Of a DNA stretch of 64,000 nt, positions 32,601-46,200 are shown piece by piece. Numbering within the stretch: the stretch's first letter is position 1; the number at the start of each line of letters is the position of its first letter. Below the pieces are notes generated by a model. That model saw only the letters and a list, made by a program, of their open reading frames with translations. It was not told where the DNA came from and did no database searches. The translations under genes were made by a program, and so were the position numbers. The DNA is from Rhynchonema sp. JSB1_4 (lineage: Eukaryota; Nematoda; Chromadorea; Monhysterida; Xyalidae), in assembly GCA_030248065.1 (NCBI GenBank), contig JASAMV010005084.1:41193-105192 (forward strand), given 5' to 3'.

Positions 32601-35600
32601 TCCTTGGTCGGCGTGACGCTGCAGCACGGATAGTGGGCCGTCACGTACACCAACTCGCTCATCGTTTCATCCAGACTATCGCACGCTTTCAACGCATCAT
32701 CGAAACTGAAACATCACAAAATAGGTGAAATAGACAGCAATGTTGGTCAGTCCGGACATTGTTTAGATTAAGAAAGTGGACGGCCGATTTCAGCAAGCAA
32801 CTAGCTGCATGGCAAGCTTTGGTTACAATTATTCAAGCGCACTTTGGTTGCTTAACAGCAGTATGATAGGTCTGACATCTGGATACGGCCGGCCCAACTC
32901 AATTCGGAGCAAAAACTGTCCAATACAACATACTGTACATGAATGCAGGCGAAAGATGCTACAAATGTTCGTCAGGCATCCAAATGTGTGCCGGACCGTG
33001 TTCGGCCTGTTTCACAATAGCGACAGGAAGTCTGATCAGACGAAAACCGCCAACAACAATCATTGTGCACCACGCTGCACGTGAACCACAAATTGAAGCA
33101 AGAAAATTGCCATGAATAGATCCGGCCCTCAAAATGTCGTGACGTGGCAAGTCGTGAGCGTTCGTTTTGTTCAGGCTGTTATTATACCGAAGCTAATTAA
33201 GCCAGACTCTGCTGAGGGCTAGCTCTGGCAGTTCGCAAGCAATCAGCCATCAGTGACACTGCATAAAGTCAGTTTACCTGAGCGGCAAGGACGGATGCCA
33301 TCTGAAAGAGACGCCGAGTGACAAACAACCTAAATACCCAAAAGTGTCTCCTTGAAGCAGCAGCCACCAAAAAACTTTTGTTTCAATAACGAAGTATTGT
33401 GAACGAAGCCCGTGACCCGGATTGCGCGGCGGTCATAATGCTGTTCTTTGATTGTATCCAGATGTCAGAGTCAGTGATCATGAACACTGCAAACGTTTTT
33501 CGTGAACATTGCGATGCGCGAGTAGAAAAAACCCCAACGAACTCATTCATGCGCAAATATCGTTCGACCGCAGCCAGTTTGAGCAGGGCACGGTAGGTGG
33601 CGGGAATTTCGGGATGTGCGTCCATCAGTTGATGCGCTTCGTTGAATACTGGCTCGCACGCTTGCACCAGTCCCTGCAGAAAAAAGCATTTGCAGCTACA
33701 GTATGTCAGATGGCTCGCATGTTCGCCGCATGGCCCTGACGCCGAAACTCATATCACCAACCACAGTGGCACTGGCAATGCATTGCGAATTTCACCTTGC
33801 GTGACGAGGTAAAAATCCGCTTAGGGCTCCACCAGATAAACTCGAAACCCGAAATATAAATTTTTTCTATGTCCGTATTTCGGGTTTTGAAACAAAACCA
33901 GAAACCCGAAACACGGAGATAGTAGAAAAAAATGTATTTCGGGTTTCGGGTCTATCTGGCTGAGCCCTTAAAAAGTACAAAACAAAGAAAATATTCAAAA
34001 TACCAGTGTTAACTGGCAAAACGAGTTATTTTCATGCGATAAACACGCAGTAATTTATGGACAGCTTGAATATGTGCACACAAATCACAGTGCAGCGTCC
34101 GCCCAAAAATCCCAATAATAATCGAACCTCGACAGAATTGTCGGACAGAATAATGCTCTTCACATACAGATGCTTGAGAGCGACCAGATCAGTCGGTGAT
34201 AGCGAGTCGGTCTGCAAACAAGCAGAATGAATGAGAACACGGTAGACCGGTAACATTGTTCTAAAAAAAACAACGAAAGAGAGCGTCCAACCAATTTCTG
34301 CCTGAGCTCGTTGTCGTCATAGAAACGGCGGACGTCGTTGAACGCATCGTCCTGGAATGACTCAACGACCGCGATCACACGCGCGCGCAACTCGGCCCGT
34401 TCTCTGAATGGAAACGGCACACACACAATTGGGTAGTTGTGGAATATGTACCAATGTTTGGCTGCATGTCCAATTAGGAAAGAATCGGCTGGTCACAGGG
34501 GATACGCCGAGGACTACCAGCTTCACTTGAAAAGAGAGAACATCCACGCGCCCGATGTAGGCCTATGCACTTGCCGCACGCCGTGAAATGAACGAGCGAT
34601 GCCCCATACTGCCGCGGCATTTCAAAGCTCGCACGCCCCGCCCCGTTCATCGTTTTAATGACCAAAACAGTTTCACGAATGACACCCAATCATAAACTTA
34701 CTTTTCCATTTCGGCTTGTTCTTTCTTTTGCTTTTCGACTTCTGCCATAATTTCGTTGACCTTAAGTTGTGACAACCGTATGCAAACAAAAACACCGTGA
34801 ATTGGCATCAAGAAAGTGGACGAGATTTGGTGCTGCTGCCTGGACAGATCACCACAGGAAGCGGAGATCCGCATTAGAACAGCGGTTCTTCTGTTTTTAC
34901 ATCTACAATAATGTCACAGCAGTAAGCTATGCCCGTTTCGGCCTGTTTTCACAAATGGGCGAGGTGCCAGGCCTCGTTGGTGCGAACACTGGCCAATTGA
35001 CTCCAAAAAGCACCTCGAGCAGATCTTATTAGAGCTTCTAGCCTGAAGCTGAACATTGTTGCCAGTCCCGCCTGATGTGTCAATGCAGCACAAAGACCCC
35101 TCCACAACTTTCGGATATCGACACAAGAGCCTGCATAAGCACAGTACGAGGACAATACGACATCTAATCATTATAGACCAACCTTCCGCCTGATGTTCTC
35201 TTCGTCTTTGATGTACCTCTTCATCATCTCCTTCGACTTCTCCGGTGGCCCCTCCGCCTTCCATCTCGTCCACATTTCATCAAATCGTCCCATCCAATCG
35301 ACTGGTGCGTGACCGGTCATGTCCATGCACATTTCGCCAAAGCCCTGCTCTTCCAAGCACTTCCACATGTCTGAGAAAACAATGAAACGCTTGATCGTTT
35401 TCGGAATTCATTGAAAATCGCATTTCACCCAAGTCGATCGACAATAAATGTGCGAATGCATGTCTACCTTGAAGAAAGGCCCGAATTTCGCGAGTTGAGA
35501 AATCGTCGTGCGCACCGACGCAGTCCCGCAATACTTTGCCAGCCTCGGTTTTCTGCAATCGAAATACTGTTGGTAAAACCCAACAACTCATCCACCTGAC

Positions 35601-38600
35601 AAGCAGGACTGGCGGGGTTACAGCGATACCGGGTGTCATGTGCCTCCAGATGTCGGGTTTCTTCGACACCCATACATCGCCGTGAACAGGCTCAGGCTAC
35701 GTGAGCCACATACGAGTATCGCATCCGACTTGCAATTTAGAGGAACAAAAATTTTTCGCAAAAGAACAAGCCAACAAGCTAAAAACATTCCCGTTGATGA
35801 AACCCTAGCGGAGCGACAAAACCGCATACGACAACGACACACGTACCCAGTTTTTCATTTGTGATGTGGTGAAAGACAGCCAGAGACTGCGCATGTAGTT
35901 CTCAGCAAAGTGCACTTGGATTTCGAAGTTGAATTCACGACGGTCGCTTTCTTTATTGAAATCGTACGCGCTCGATACCTCGGGTCTGTCGGGTTTCTCA
36001 GTTGCGTCACCGTTACGCACTGAAAAGTAGCGAGCACGGGATTGAAAAGCAACTCAAGAAACTCGTTTTTTTGTAACGGACCCTGGGGCAACAAGTAACA
36101 CACCGGCCAAAGTGAACAAGTCCCATAAAGGCTTCTTGGCTCATAGACACCTTCTTGCCCGGCCGTGTACGGAAACATAGAAAAGGTGGCGGTCAAAAAT
36201 CCCAAAAAACGGTTTAGTGCGAAACTAACCAACTGACGCCGTAACGCCTAACATTAAACAACAAAACAGCATGCTCATACGTAATAAAGTGATAACTATG
36301 ACAAGCAACAAGCACTAACTAACAGGCTTGACAGATGACCACCAGCGCGCTGTGTTTGTCGGCAGAGCTGTTCAGGTGTGTGAGCGCGTTCGCATACGCT
36401 CTGTACACCATGCCAACAATGGTGGTCTCGAAACTAGACCGCGAGTGCACGCCGTCCGCCAACTTCACCACATCTTTCACCCATGACACATCTTTACTGG
36501 TCCAATTTGAGTCCGACGATGTAGGTGGTGCTAAAATTATGGAAGTGGCCCATTTTCAGTTTCATCATACCGCAACGCCAACACGCAACACGTGGAAGAT
36601 GAGCATGATGATCACGCCAACAAAATAACAATTACTGGTTTGAACTATGCGGCTTGACACCCAATCAGCGATGGCGAATGAAACGGCGTATGTAACAGCA
36701 ATCAACACTTTAGTTTTCTCCGAGTGATTTATTGCGGAATAAAGAAGGGATATCCATTTCGATCGCAACACAATCAACAAAACCCTAGTTTTAATCACGA
36801 TAACAGTACCTTTCTTCTTCGGCGCTTCTTTTACGTCCCGTGTCGGCTCAGTCGATGGTGGCCGATTCGCATCACGCTGCTTTTTCCATTCCTCCACCAT
36901 TTCACGATGTTTGCTCATCAGCGACGTTTGCTGCATCAACGAACTCAGCTTGGCTGCTTCAACCAGGTGTTTCCAGAAATCTGCAGATAAATTATTGATA
37001 TCACTGAATATTTGAAAGCTAGACCACTGGACAATACGAAAGTTAACTACTCGGGGCTCCCTTTGTCTTGGTGGAAGATGGAAATCAAAATATTTTAAGT
37101 TTAATTTATTAATTTAATTAATTTTAGTCTATGTTTAAGTTTTCCATTTCCATTTTCCAGTACAACTAAGGGCATACTGGAAAATGGAAATGAAAGAAAA
37201 CATTTTCTGTAGCAGTCAGGTTTTGGTATAAAAAACATTTTCTGTGCCACTCATATTTGGACCGCTGATTGGTCAGCATTTACGCAAAAAAATTTTTGGT
37301 TTATTTCCATTTTCCATTTCCACTAAGACCAAGGGAGCCTTTATAACAATCAAACTAGACGCCAAAAACTCTACGTACTCTGCAGAAACTGTTCAGCAGC
37401 CGAATCGTTGTCTTTCGACTTTAACAGGTTCACCATTTCGTCCTTTCTGTCGGGTGACTTTTCGTTGGTTTTCGGTGAAGATTCCTGAAGAGAAAAAGTA
37501 TTCGATCTCTCAGGGTGTTATTTTCGGCGTTAGTTGTTTGTCAGCCACAGTACGTTTGAACATTACCGTTTCTGAACGCCACGCCACACGTTATATGCGT
37601 ATTGCAAAACATGTCCACCTTGAGCATGATCACTGAGGAACTACGTGAATGAGATGAGAAATATAGTCCAGCCACGTGCTCATGAGACGCCTCCTTTCAA
37701 AGCTTGCTTGGCCAGATTCAAAAATGTGCCGGTTACACGTGTTTTCGCAAACAAAAAAGAGATTGCGCCGAGAGACATGATGACAAGTTCCAACTGGCTA
37801 ACCTCAACTTGTTGCGTGCTTGCGCGAACAGCAACGTCGTTCAACACACAAATGTCTTGCGAGTCAAAAGGGAATTTACGCACCGAGGAGGAGAGCGTGT
37901 TTTTAAAAAATACATACGTTTATCTTTCTTTCATTTCCGAAATACGTGGAACCGGAACATTATTGGATCCGTTCAAGTCAACTTCAAAATAAGTCGTCTC
38001 ATGATCGTCGTGGCTGGATTATACGCCAAACAGCTGACCTTGTCATTATCCAGCCCATAGATCGTATCCCACACACTCTTCACCACCGCACCGTGAGTGC
38101 TGAGCAATTGTTGCACTTTTTCCTCATCCGATTGCGCGAGAAAGCCAGTTGACGGCGTGAATTGCAGGCCACCCGACCACACGGTCGCCTGTCCATCCTG
38201 AACAAGGCGGCCGATGGCGATATCCGGCCGACTAACACACACCTGAAATTAGGACAGGCATTATAAACGACGGGTTTTCCGGAATACCGCCCTGACTCCC
38301 CACAGATATTATTTGACTGCCTGTTCGGCAGCCAAACAGAGCAAGAACAAGAAAGAGAGCGGTCAATGGACAGAGCGGAAATGCAATCACAACAAGCAAT
38401 CACGCCGCCGGGCACCCCGGGACCCCAACCCCCCGGAAGAGAAGAAAAACACAGAGACGAGAACAACAAAAACCAAACAAACCTCGTCACACGCAGCACG
38501 CACCAGTGCGCGCATGCTGTGTTCGACCGTCAACGGTGTCTGTTCGGGCGGTGGTTTCGACTCGGCATTGTCCACTGCGAAACAAGGTTGATAAAAGAAT

Positions 38601-39897
38601 ACGAATTTGATACGTAGCAGGCGTCGCAAACCGTGGAATGCCTTCAGTCATACAACATCCGGAACAACAAGACAAAAAGGACGAACACCATCAACCTTTC
38701 GGGCCTAACTATACTTCGTTCTCTCAGAGAACAAAGAACAAAATTCTCGCGCGCTCATTGGCTGTTGAACATATATGGACCAATCAGCGCGCGAGAATTT
38801 GTTCTTTGTTCTCTGAGAGAACGAAGTATAGTTAGGCCTTTACCCTCATGATCGTCATCATCTGATTTCTCTTCATTGTTGTTCTTCTCTTCCTGGTCCT
38901 TCGTCAATCGTTCCAAGTCGACTTCATTGATCGGCACAATCAGTGGTGGATTGGGGCTGGCTTCGGACGCGTCTGCAATGTTTGACCTTTTCGCACGCAA
39001 CAATTTTGTTATCGCCTTCACGCCAAACATTTTTTCGTTTTTTCTGCACCGAGACAAAAACTAGCGTGAATAATAATCACCAAACAGCAATGCGGCATCG
39101 GAATAGCGCAACAATATGGTATGGTACATTTTCCTCACTACGGTGTGACACGGACACAGCAAGGTCTAATCAAAGCACATGGTCTCAAAAAAACGAGAGT
39201 AACCTGTTACGTTATCATCCGATCTCGGGGACCACTGCGACGATTCGGAGCTCAGCGGCGATTCTGACGATCGACACCCATCAACCGCATCGGTGTTCGA
39301 AACATCAACTGCGACTGGCTGGTCTGTCGCGGTCGGTTGTTGCGTCGTAACTAGAAAAAGAACAGAAATAGAACTTCGCCCAGATTCGACTTAGTAGCGC
39401 CCTTCTGCGAAACATTACCTTGATGCAAGCAATTGGCGGAAAGATAGCTTGAAAGTGAACTATCGATAGGCGTGGTGGGGATAGCAGCAGGGCAACAAAG
39501 AAAGCAGATGCCTAAAACAATGCAAAGTACTATAAACAAAAATGTTTCAGCAACAGGACCAACTGTGCAGTAAACAGTGCGAACCACGATTTTTAAAAGT
39601 CAACCAAAAGCATAGATATGCAGTGCAAAAAAAACAGAAGATAACCGAAAAGCCCAAAATACATGCAAGTAGCAAGCAAGTCATGAAGCCCTATGACGAT
39701 GAAACATAACAAGAACGCTCACGCGCACCGTTTTCAAGTTGTCCACTCTGGTGCGCTGTTTGGTCAACCCGATCTTGTTGGGTACGGGTGGTGGCTGTGC
39801 CATTTGATTCACCATTTGTCAATATTGGATTCTGTTCCGACTCGGTGCCTGCATCCACAGCCCCTTTCTTCATCTCGGGCACTGCGTTTTCATCCAT
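23690..39897 (-). CDS. TTC3/DZIP3-like RING E3 ubiquitin ligase, gene A
   Basis: Long gene of about 30 exons. It starts at the ATG at 39897 (MDENAVPEMKK) with an acidic Ser/Asp-rich N-terminus. A helical repeat region lies at about 38.2-33.5 kb (for example 36985-36820, 36020-35850, 35375-35190, 33680-33540). A Cys/His cluster follows at 32.7-31.4 kb with CVAVECKKH, CAPENCRAFMHNEC and CYTPSC. Next come a basic linker (KSKKKKKKDK, about 30680), coiled coil from 30.5 to 28.2 kb, and a Gln/Pro-rich region from 27.2 to 24.5 kb including a CAG/CAA polyQ tract near 24700. The last exon I can support (about 23860-23700) holds half a RING: CAICMDPM, then CPSCKNAFHTH with a GTATGT donor. The second RING half should lie below 23250 but I did not find it. 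Order and the Cys/His domain resemble TTC3/DZIP3. The paralogue at 41.3-49.1 kb supports the model. Confidence 0.62.
26180..26965. mobile_element. Probable TATACTGGC-family element (copy 3), carrying a hAT insertion
   Basis: The left part has GTTGGCGGAAAAACCGG with AAAACCG runs; the right part has AACGGTTTTTTTCATC then CCAGTATACGG. Resembles copies 1 and 2 but is more diverged. Intron of gene A. Confidence 0.5.
26292..26688. mobile_element. hAT-type MITE, CAGTGGTGTCGTTG ends (copy 1)
   Basis: Ends CAGTGGTGTCGTTG and CAACGACACCACTG; exact target duplication TTTGTGAC. The interior iterates TTTCCCATACCC words. Confidence 0.9.
28918..29396. repeat. 22-bp minisatellite, about 21 copies
   Basis: The unit GCTAATGAAATGAAATGTTTAT is repeated head to tail with few substitutions (AAACG in the first units, ATATG in two, one ATAAAATG). 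It lies in an intron of gene A within the coiled-coil region. Confidence 0.95.
29806..30017. mobile_element. Foldback MITE with GGGTG(G)..TTTCGAAACGGTGTAAAGG ends
   Basis: The left end has TTTTCGAAACGGTGTAAAGG and the right end CCTTTACACCGTTTCGAAAA, with further internal inverted pairing. Intron of gene A. Confidence 0.75.
32493..32514. repeat. (AC)n microsatellite
   Basis: About ten CA units in an intron of gene A. Confidence 0.9.
33822..33970. mobile_element. Hairpin MITE with TAGGGCTC..CCAGATA ends
   Basis: About 40-bp inverted ends (AGGGCTCCACCAGATA and TATCTGGCTGAGCCCT), with repeated GAAACCCGAAATA words. Intron of gene A. Confidence 0.75.
37055..37339. mobile_element. MITE with GGCTCCCTTTGTCTT ends
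   Basis: Inverted ends GGCTCCCTTTGTCTTGGTGG and CCACTAAGACCAAGGGAGCC. Iterated TTTCCATTTTCCA words. Intron of gene A. Confidence 0.75.
38315..38415. repeat. Dispersed repeat shared with about 58665-58770
   Basis: Both sites share GCGGTCAATGGACAGA, a following GCAATCAC..CAAGCAAT stretch and GCCGGGCAC over about 100 bp. Type unknown, possibly SINE-like. Confidence 0.55.
38702..38838. mobile_element. Near-perfect palindromic MITE, GGCCTAACTATACTTCG ends
   Basis: About 60-bp arms (GGCCTAACTATACTTCGTTC and its inverse) around a short loop near 38765. The right end is directly next to the 5' splice site of the gene A exon ending near 38847. Confidence 0.88.
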
Positions 39898-39959
39898 GAT
39901 GGAGAATCCTGCATAAGAAATGCTGCGAAATGTTAGGCACTCAATGGTTAATGAAACGC

Positions 39960-41276
39960 ACACGAAATATTTTCATGACAAAAAGGAGCTTGTCGAGCAG
40001 CTCCTGGGAGCAGAGCAACCCACGAAATCATCGAGTGATCATAACACCAGTTTCTGGGATTAAGTATGCACTTTTATACCAATCAACACGGGTTTCATTT
40101 TCTTCGGTGACAAAGATTGATATAAAACAGAACGACAACAATGAAAGAAAACCGAGAAATGCACTGAAGACACTGGATTAAAACTTTAATTCATTGAATA
40201 GTAATCAATCGATTCACAAAATTCTTATGGTACATGCTCTGTAATTTGGAAGAAATATTTTAAGGATAGAGCTGAAATCAGGCAAAAAAACTTCTGACGA
40301 TCTTATTCGGCGCGAGAACCAAACATAAGCCAATTTAGCAGAAGACTTTAAATTCACAAGACAACAGACTATAATCACTAAATGTTCACAACCAGGAGAC
40401 CAGTATTTATTTCAGCAAGTTTGGCCTTTGTCAACGCAACAGCAGCAACAGTACACGCAGATTTCACAAGCACTTGTTGAATTCGAATAAAAATCAATAA
40501 CTGTCATGATCCATCTCTAATTTAATAGCTGCTACCAGTATACGATAAACTGTGCATCAATTTCGAACTAGAAAACTGCCTTGCAGAGGTTTATACCCAC
40601 AACTCAAGGAAAACAACAAGGACTAATTAACCAAAATCGAATAAGCAGTCACCGCAATAACAAGCACTAAAAACATACAAACTCAAGAAGGACCAGAAAC
40701 GTTTTGACAACCAGACAATGCGAAATAAGCATAAATGAAAAACAAAAACACCGACCAGACATTAGGCAAGAAGGTGACATGGCTGTTTCAATTTTGTAAT
40801 CGGAATTTCACAATCAGGTGAACAATAGTCGGTAGGAAAACGAAGCAAAGTTACTGATACCCATGAACCGAAATACTGCTCACGAGATAATCAAACAGAA
40901 AGCCGCAAACACAGTAGATGAATAGCTGTATTATGATTTGAACACGGACGCCGAGTATGTACAAATATGCAGGCTAAAGGTAAACTACACCAACGCGAGC
41001 CCGATTTCCAAGGTGGTGTGCATTTAAAACGAATAGAAAGAGAAAATCACCATGCTCCACTTTGTATTCTTCAACGTGTAACATTTCCCAAATCAGCAGC
41101 CACGTATGAATGTTTCACTATTCCGCCAGCTGCGAAATCGAGCTCATGTTGGTGTAGTTTGCCTATACACGCCGAATATGTCTTGTGTTACAGAGATTTT
41201 GGCACAGAAAAGAGCGAATTTCACCCGAAAGAAAATACGGAAGTGAAGCAGTGTATATTCTCACGTGCCCCCGTCC
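39960..41276. other. Intergenic region between gene A start and gene B end
   Basis: No supported coding exon. AT-rich, likely holding the gene A promoter and gene B 3' UTR. Contains the MITE at 40980-41166. Confidence 0.5.
40980..41166. mobile_element. MITE, second copy of the 7103-7289 family (inverted orientation)
   Basis: Ends AAACTACACCAACGCGAG and CTCATGTTGGTGTAGTTTGCCT. The interior aligns to the reverse complement of copy 1 (shared AAAGAGAAAATCA and CTTCAACGTGTAACATTT). Confidence 0.8.
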
Positions 41277-43129
41277 TCATTTGTTCAACGTCGGAAATTG
41301 CTTCTTCAGCTGCCATGCACGTCGACATTGCGGACATGTACGACTGTCCGCCAGATATTCTTGGCACTGCAGAAAACGTGCTGATCAATAACATTTATCA
41401 AGACGATATCTCTGGACAAGACGAATTAAAGTTTTCTGCCGGCAATGCAACGCGGGAAAAACTTACGACTGACGGAAGAATGCTATTTTTCAATTTTTTT
41501 GAACGTTTTCGCAACCAAAAAATGGTTCGGGATTCGGGTTTCTGTATAGCAACGTATTGCACGCTTTGTGTGTGAAATCGATATACAACACACACATGCG
41601 GATCGCTTCCGGTAAATAAAGTGGTGTGCTGCATTTTTCTGGTTGCGTCATAACGATGTATCACGAGGTAATGGTCGCACAATGACCATATAAGAATTCA
41701 TCAAATGAATCCTGATGTTTATGTTCAGTCACTCTTAACCACTGTGCTATTTGTGATTCGCACAAAACATTTTCATCTGAATATAATCCAGCAGAGCACC
41801 CACGTTGCTGCGGGCCTGAAACATTTTGGTGACTGCATGTTTTGTGTGCGATCGCGCAACGCAACGTCACTGCCCCGTCACTTTCTCGCTTTACGATTCA
41901 GGAAAAAAATTTGACCAATTTTTATAAAGTCATTGTGCGACCAATATATGTACAACCGACGCGATGCGTGCCATTATATCCCACCGAGCCCTCTTTTGAC
42001 ACGGTTCAATTAAAAGATCGCGCGAACTTGTCAAGTTTCGGCACGGAAATGTGCGAGAAAGTCACCCCTGAATGACGCACGCCGCTCACCTTCGGCCGAT
42101 CGCACACTTTTAACGTGCATTCGTCGCATTTCTGCGGATTCGGCCCGACGCTGCACATACATATGTTGCACTCCATCTCCGTCGGCACCGTCGACGTCGA
42201 CGTGTATGACTGCGCTGAAAGCCGAGTCCGGCTGATGATCAACAAAATACACACACTCGCCAAAATCGTTTACATGGTATGTTCGCCAGACGTAACCAAA
42301 CGTACCGCTGGGCGATGGCGGTCGGGCCGGGCCGGCGATGTGGCGATAGACGCGCACGATCAAGCCGGTCGGATCGTTCTGGTATTTCTTCAGCTGATTG
42401 TGTTGACTCAACGCGCGCAACGCCTCGACCACTTGTTTGCTGAACACCGTGAAAACAACGTTGCAATAATCGTCCGTTCGAGGAAAAACCAAAGCGTCAG
42501 ATTCAAATGATCCGGTCTGGTCTTAACTGCCAAATGACTTTCTGCACTTTATCGACAAAGAATCTGACGAATGACATCAGCAACACAAAGTCACGCAACC
42601 AAGAAGACCGGACCCAGTCAAACCGGAAAGATCACCAACAATCGATAGCCGGCTTATAGCAATGTCGTCAAATCACATCTATTATTCTGCGCAAATTTGG
42701 GGCTCCTGTACTATTGCTTGTTTGACAAGTTTATTTGACGACAAAACTATTAGCCCGATAGCCTATCGTTTGTGGAACAGTAGCTCATCAGTCGCAATGT
42801 TTTACGAACGTACTGCTCGATGGACGGATCCATGCGACGCACGCCGTCTGAGACGCTCGCCAGGCCGGTAACGTTGCCGCCCGGTTGAGGTTCAGGCGGC
42901 TGTGCAACCGGCTGCAAGGTAACCATGAAACACCAGCCGTTATGCAAAAAATAAAAGGTAATCTTTCTTTGAATAGAAATTTCTTCACTACAATTATGAG
43001 TTGTTCAAGGCATGCTAGTTGCTCATATGGTGTGTATGTTATTGTCAGTGAGTAAAAAACGTTTTTTTCCGAAAAATGTTTTTTTTAAAAAAAAATTTTT
43101 TTAAAAAAAAATTTTAAAAAAACCAACAC

Positions 43130-43160
<31 letters not shown>

Positions 43161-43207
43161 AATAAAAAAAAAAAAAAACAACCACAAAAAAAAAAAATAG
43201 TCTAAAA

Positions 43208-43258
<51 letters not shown>

Positions 43259-46200
43259 ATTTTATAAAAAAAAAAAAAAAAAAATAAACAAAAAACCCGG
43301 GTTAGAGGTCGGGGGCTACCCGACACCCGACATCTGGAAGTACCCGACATCTGAGAAAAACCCGACACCCGGCATCTAGTTTTTGAAAAAAACCGACACC
43401 CGACACTTGTTTTTGGACCAAAAACAGGCAAATTTTTGCTCATTTGCATCATTAGTGCAATTTTTTGGCTCAAGTTACTGTATTCAAGTATTTTCACACG
43501 AAATAAACACCAAAATGTCACATTCTGCGTCTTCGGAAACATTTGGTTCGAAGAAAATTTCTTCTCAAAATTCTTCTCTTAACAAAACTGATGTTTTGAA
43601 CCGTAAGTGTCGGGTCCCAAAAAACCGACAGACACCCGACATCTGGAGGTACCCGACACCTACACCTTTTTGGCACCGGACACGCGACAGCCGACACATC
43701 TCTCTAACCCTATCAGTGAGTGGTGACGATCATTCACAGTCCACTTTTTCATTCCGCCGAGCTAACATTAACATCGAACCCGACATAAACACAAACTCTA
43801 ACAAAAAAAGTGGCGTTGCACCAACTTGAGGGATCGGTTCACCATGCACGGCGCCAGTCACCAGGCTCTCCATGTTCGGTTCAACGGGCGGTGCTGGGAT
43901 GCCCGGCAAGGGCAACGGGCTGATTTGCATCAATGTCTGGCCAGCATCGAGCGCACGTTGCGCCTGTTCGTACACCGCCTGCAATGCAAACGACTAGTTT
44001 TTTGCTGAATTATCAAAAATTTTACGAAAATGACTTGATTTTCCACATCTACCGACCTCAGCCTGTAGCACTGAATTTCGGAGGGTTGTGATGTTGTTGT
44101 TCCACTGTTCGATGTAAGGCATCCAGACCTGGGCAGCGTTTTGAATACCCGACATTTGGAACCTAGAGCAAGCGCGGGAGATTCCCAAGTGACACACAGC
44201 GGACGTCATAGATCACACAATGAACATCATCATCATCATCATCATCATCAACACTCACTGTTGCAAAACGCGGTGTGCCGTGTCGCGATTGCATTCGGCC
44301 TGTTCAACATGACTGCTGTATCGATCGAGATCCATTTGCTTGAGCAGACTCAGCACGGATTTCTGAAAAAGCACAAGACTGAGTTTTATTGGCGTGTCTG
44401 CGCTAACAACACGTACCCAAAGTGGTGACGTTGAGAGGGGAGGGGGTTTCTCCCTCCTGGTATCCGTACCTTCATTTTTTCATCCAGGAGTATCCGCAAG
44501 CATAACTTATATAATGACCTTTTTACTGTTGCAACACCGATTTTACTCATTTTTCCTCTAAAAAATCACCATTATTGGACAACCCCTTGAGTATCTGTGA
44601 CTTTTCATTTTCGGGGCCAGCCCCCCACCGGTATCCGATAATTGTCATTTTGAGCATGCGTTATCCTAAAACTTTGGATTTTGGGTATCCGGACTTTTTT
44701 GATTTCCCACGGACACTACTGCGTACCCGCGGTGGTGCGATGATAGTTAACCAGGAACGAACATCAACGAAATATCCCCGAGCGCAGGTACAATTCAAAA
44801 ATCAAAACCATCGAACAAAACAATGCAGCACCAAATTTCTGACCTCAGCAACACGCGCCCGCTCCTCGTGCAAAATCAACTGGCCCATCTGTGCAGTCAA
44901 GTCGGCGATTTCTTTATCCCTGACGGCAACCGACTGATTTAGATGACTCTCGGCGCTGAAACGCGAAAGCAGTGACGTTTTGACAAAATTTACAAAAATG
45001 AAAAACTCACTTTTTCAACTGCTGTATTTGTTGTTTGTACACTTGTTCGTCTTTCTTGCTCAACTTGTTTTTCTCGGTTTCTTGTTTCGATGCGGCCAAC
45101 TGCAGAATCTTCATTAGTTTCTCCAGCTCAAACTTGTCATCTTCCAGTTCCTGAAATGTGGTACAGCAATAATGATATAATAAACAGAACTTTTTAAGCT
45201 TCATGTGTGAAAATACAAACTTCTTAAACCCCCTTTCATGTGTGAAAATATAAACTTCTTAAACTCGCTTTCATGTGCGAAAATATAATAAAGTAAAAAA
45301 TTTATGTTGTAAAACCTACTTTATTTTTGGTCGACAATTCCTGCAGTTCCATCTTCTTTTTGTTCTCAAACTTGTAATTTTGGTCTTTTTCAATCTCCAA
45401 CTGTCGTTTCAGATCTTCCTGAAGACGTAAACCATAGTTAAGCACCAGCAATGACAAAAACAAATATTCAGCAAAGAAAATCCCAAATCCAAAACCCAAA
45501 CGCACATTTTCCTGCAACGCTTCTGTCCATTCTTCATAATAATTGATGCCCTCATCCTTGTGCGCGTCGTCTGTGCCATTCTGAAGCACGTTTCAACATC
45601 ATTAGGTCAAACGTGCAACATCAGACAAACGTGAACTTTGCAGTTCAGGTCCGCCACAGGTTAACAAACACATAATTGGACGTGCACACCAGACTCAGGC
45701 TTCCCACGGGTTAGCGGATTAGCCTCACGTGCACAGTGCGCGCGACCCGCTAATCCACTTGCATTGTGTCGGAGGCCGGAGGCCTACAGTTCTATAGTCC
45801 AACAACAGCTAATTCCGAATTTATGTCCACTGCGTTGCCTGATCCGCCAAGCACATAACGCGTGATGCAACATTATAAACACACCCACGCAGCCAGCCAA
45901 CACACACAAGCTGACTGCCTGGCTGTGCTTGTAATGTTGCATCACGCGTTATGTGCTTGGCGGATCAGGCAACGCAGTGGACATAAATTCTGCATTAGCT
46001 GTTGTTGGACTATATTTACAGGCGTGAACACCGACTAATGTTAGAACACCATCATTCCACAACTGACCTGTGCACTTGCATCCATTGATGTAACCGAGTC
46101 CTTGTGCTCAGACGAACGGGCAACGCGACCGGTCGGCGAACCAGAACGAGACCGGGACTCTGAATTAGTTTGACAAATTACGCAAGGCGTTGTTTGGCAA

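Noticed and set aside
40967..41575. 202-codon plus-strand frame
   Set aside because: It overlaps a MITE and runs antisense to the last RING exon of gene B; no domain.
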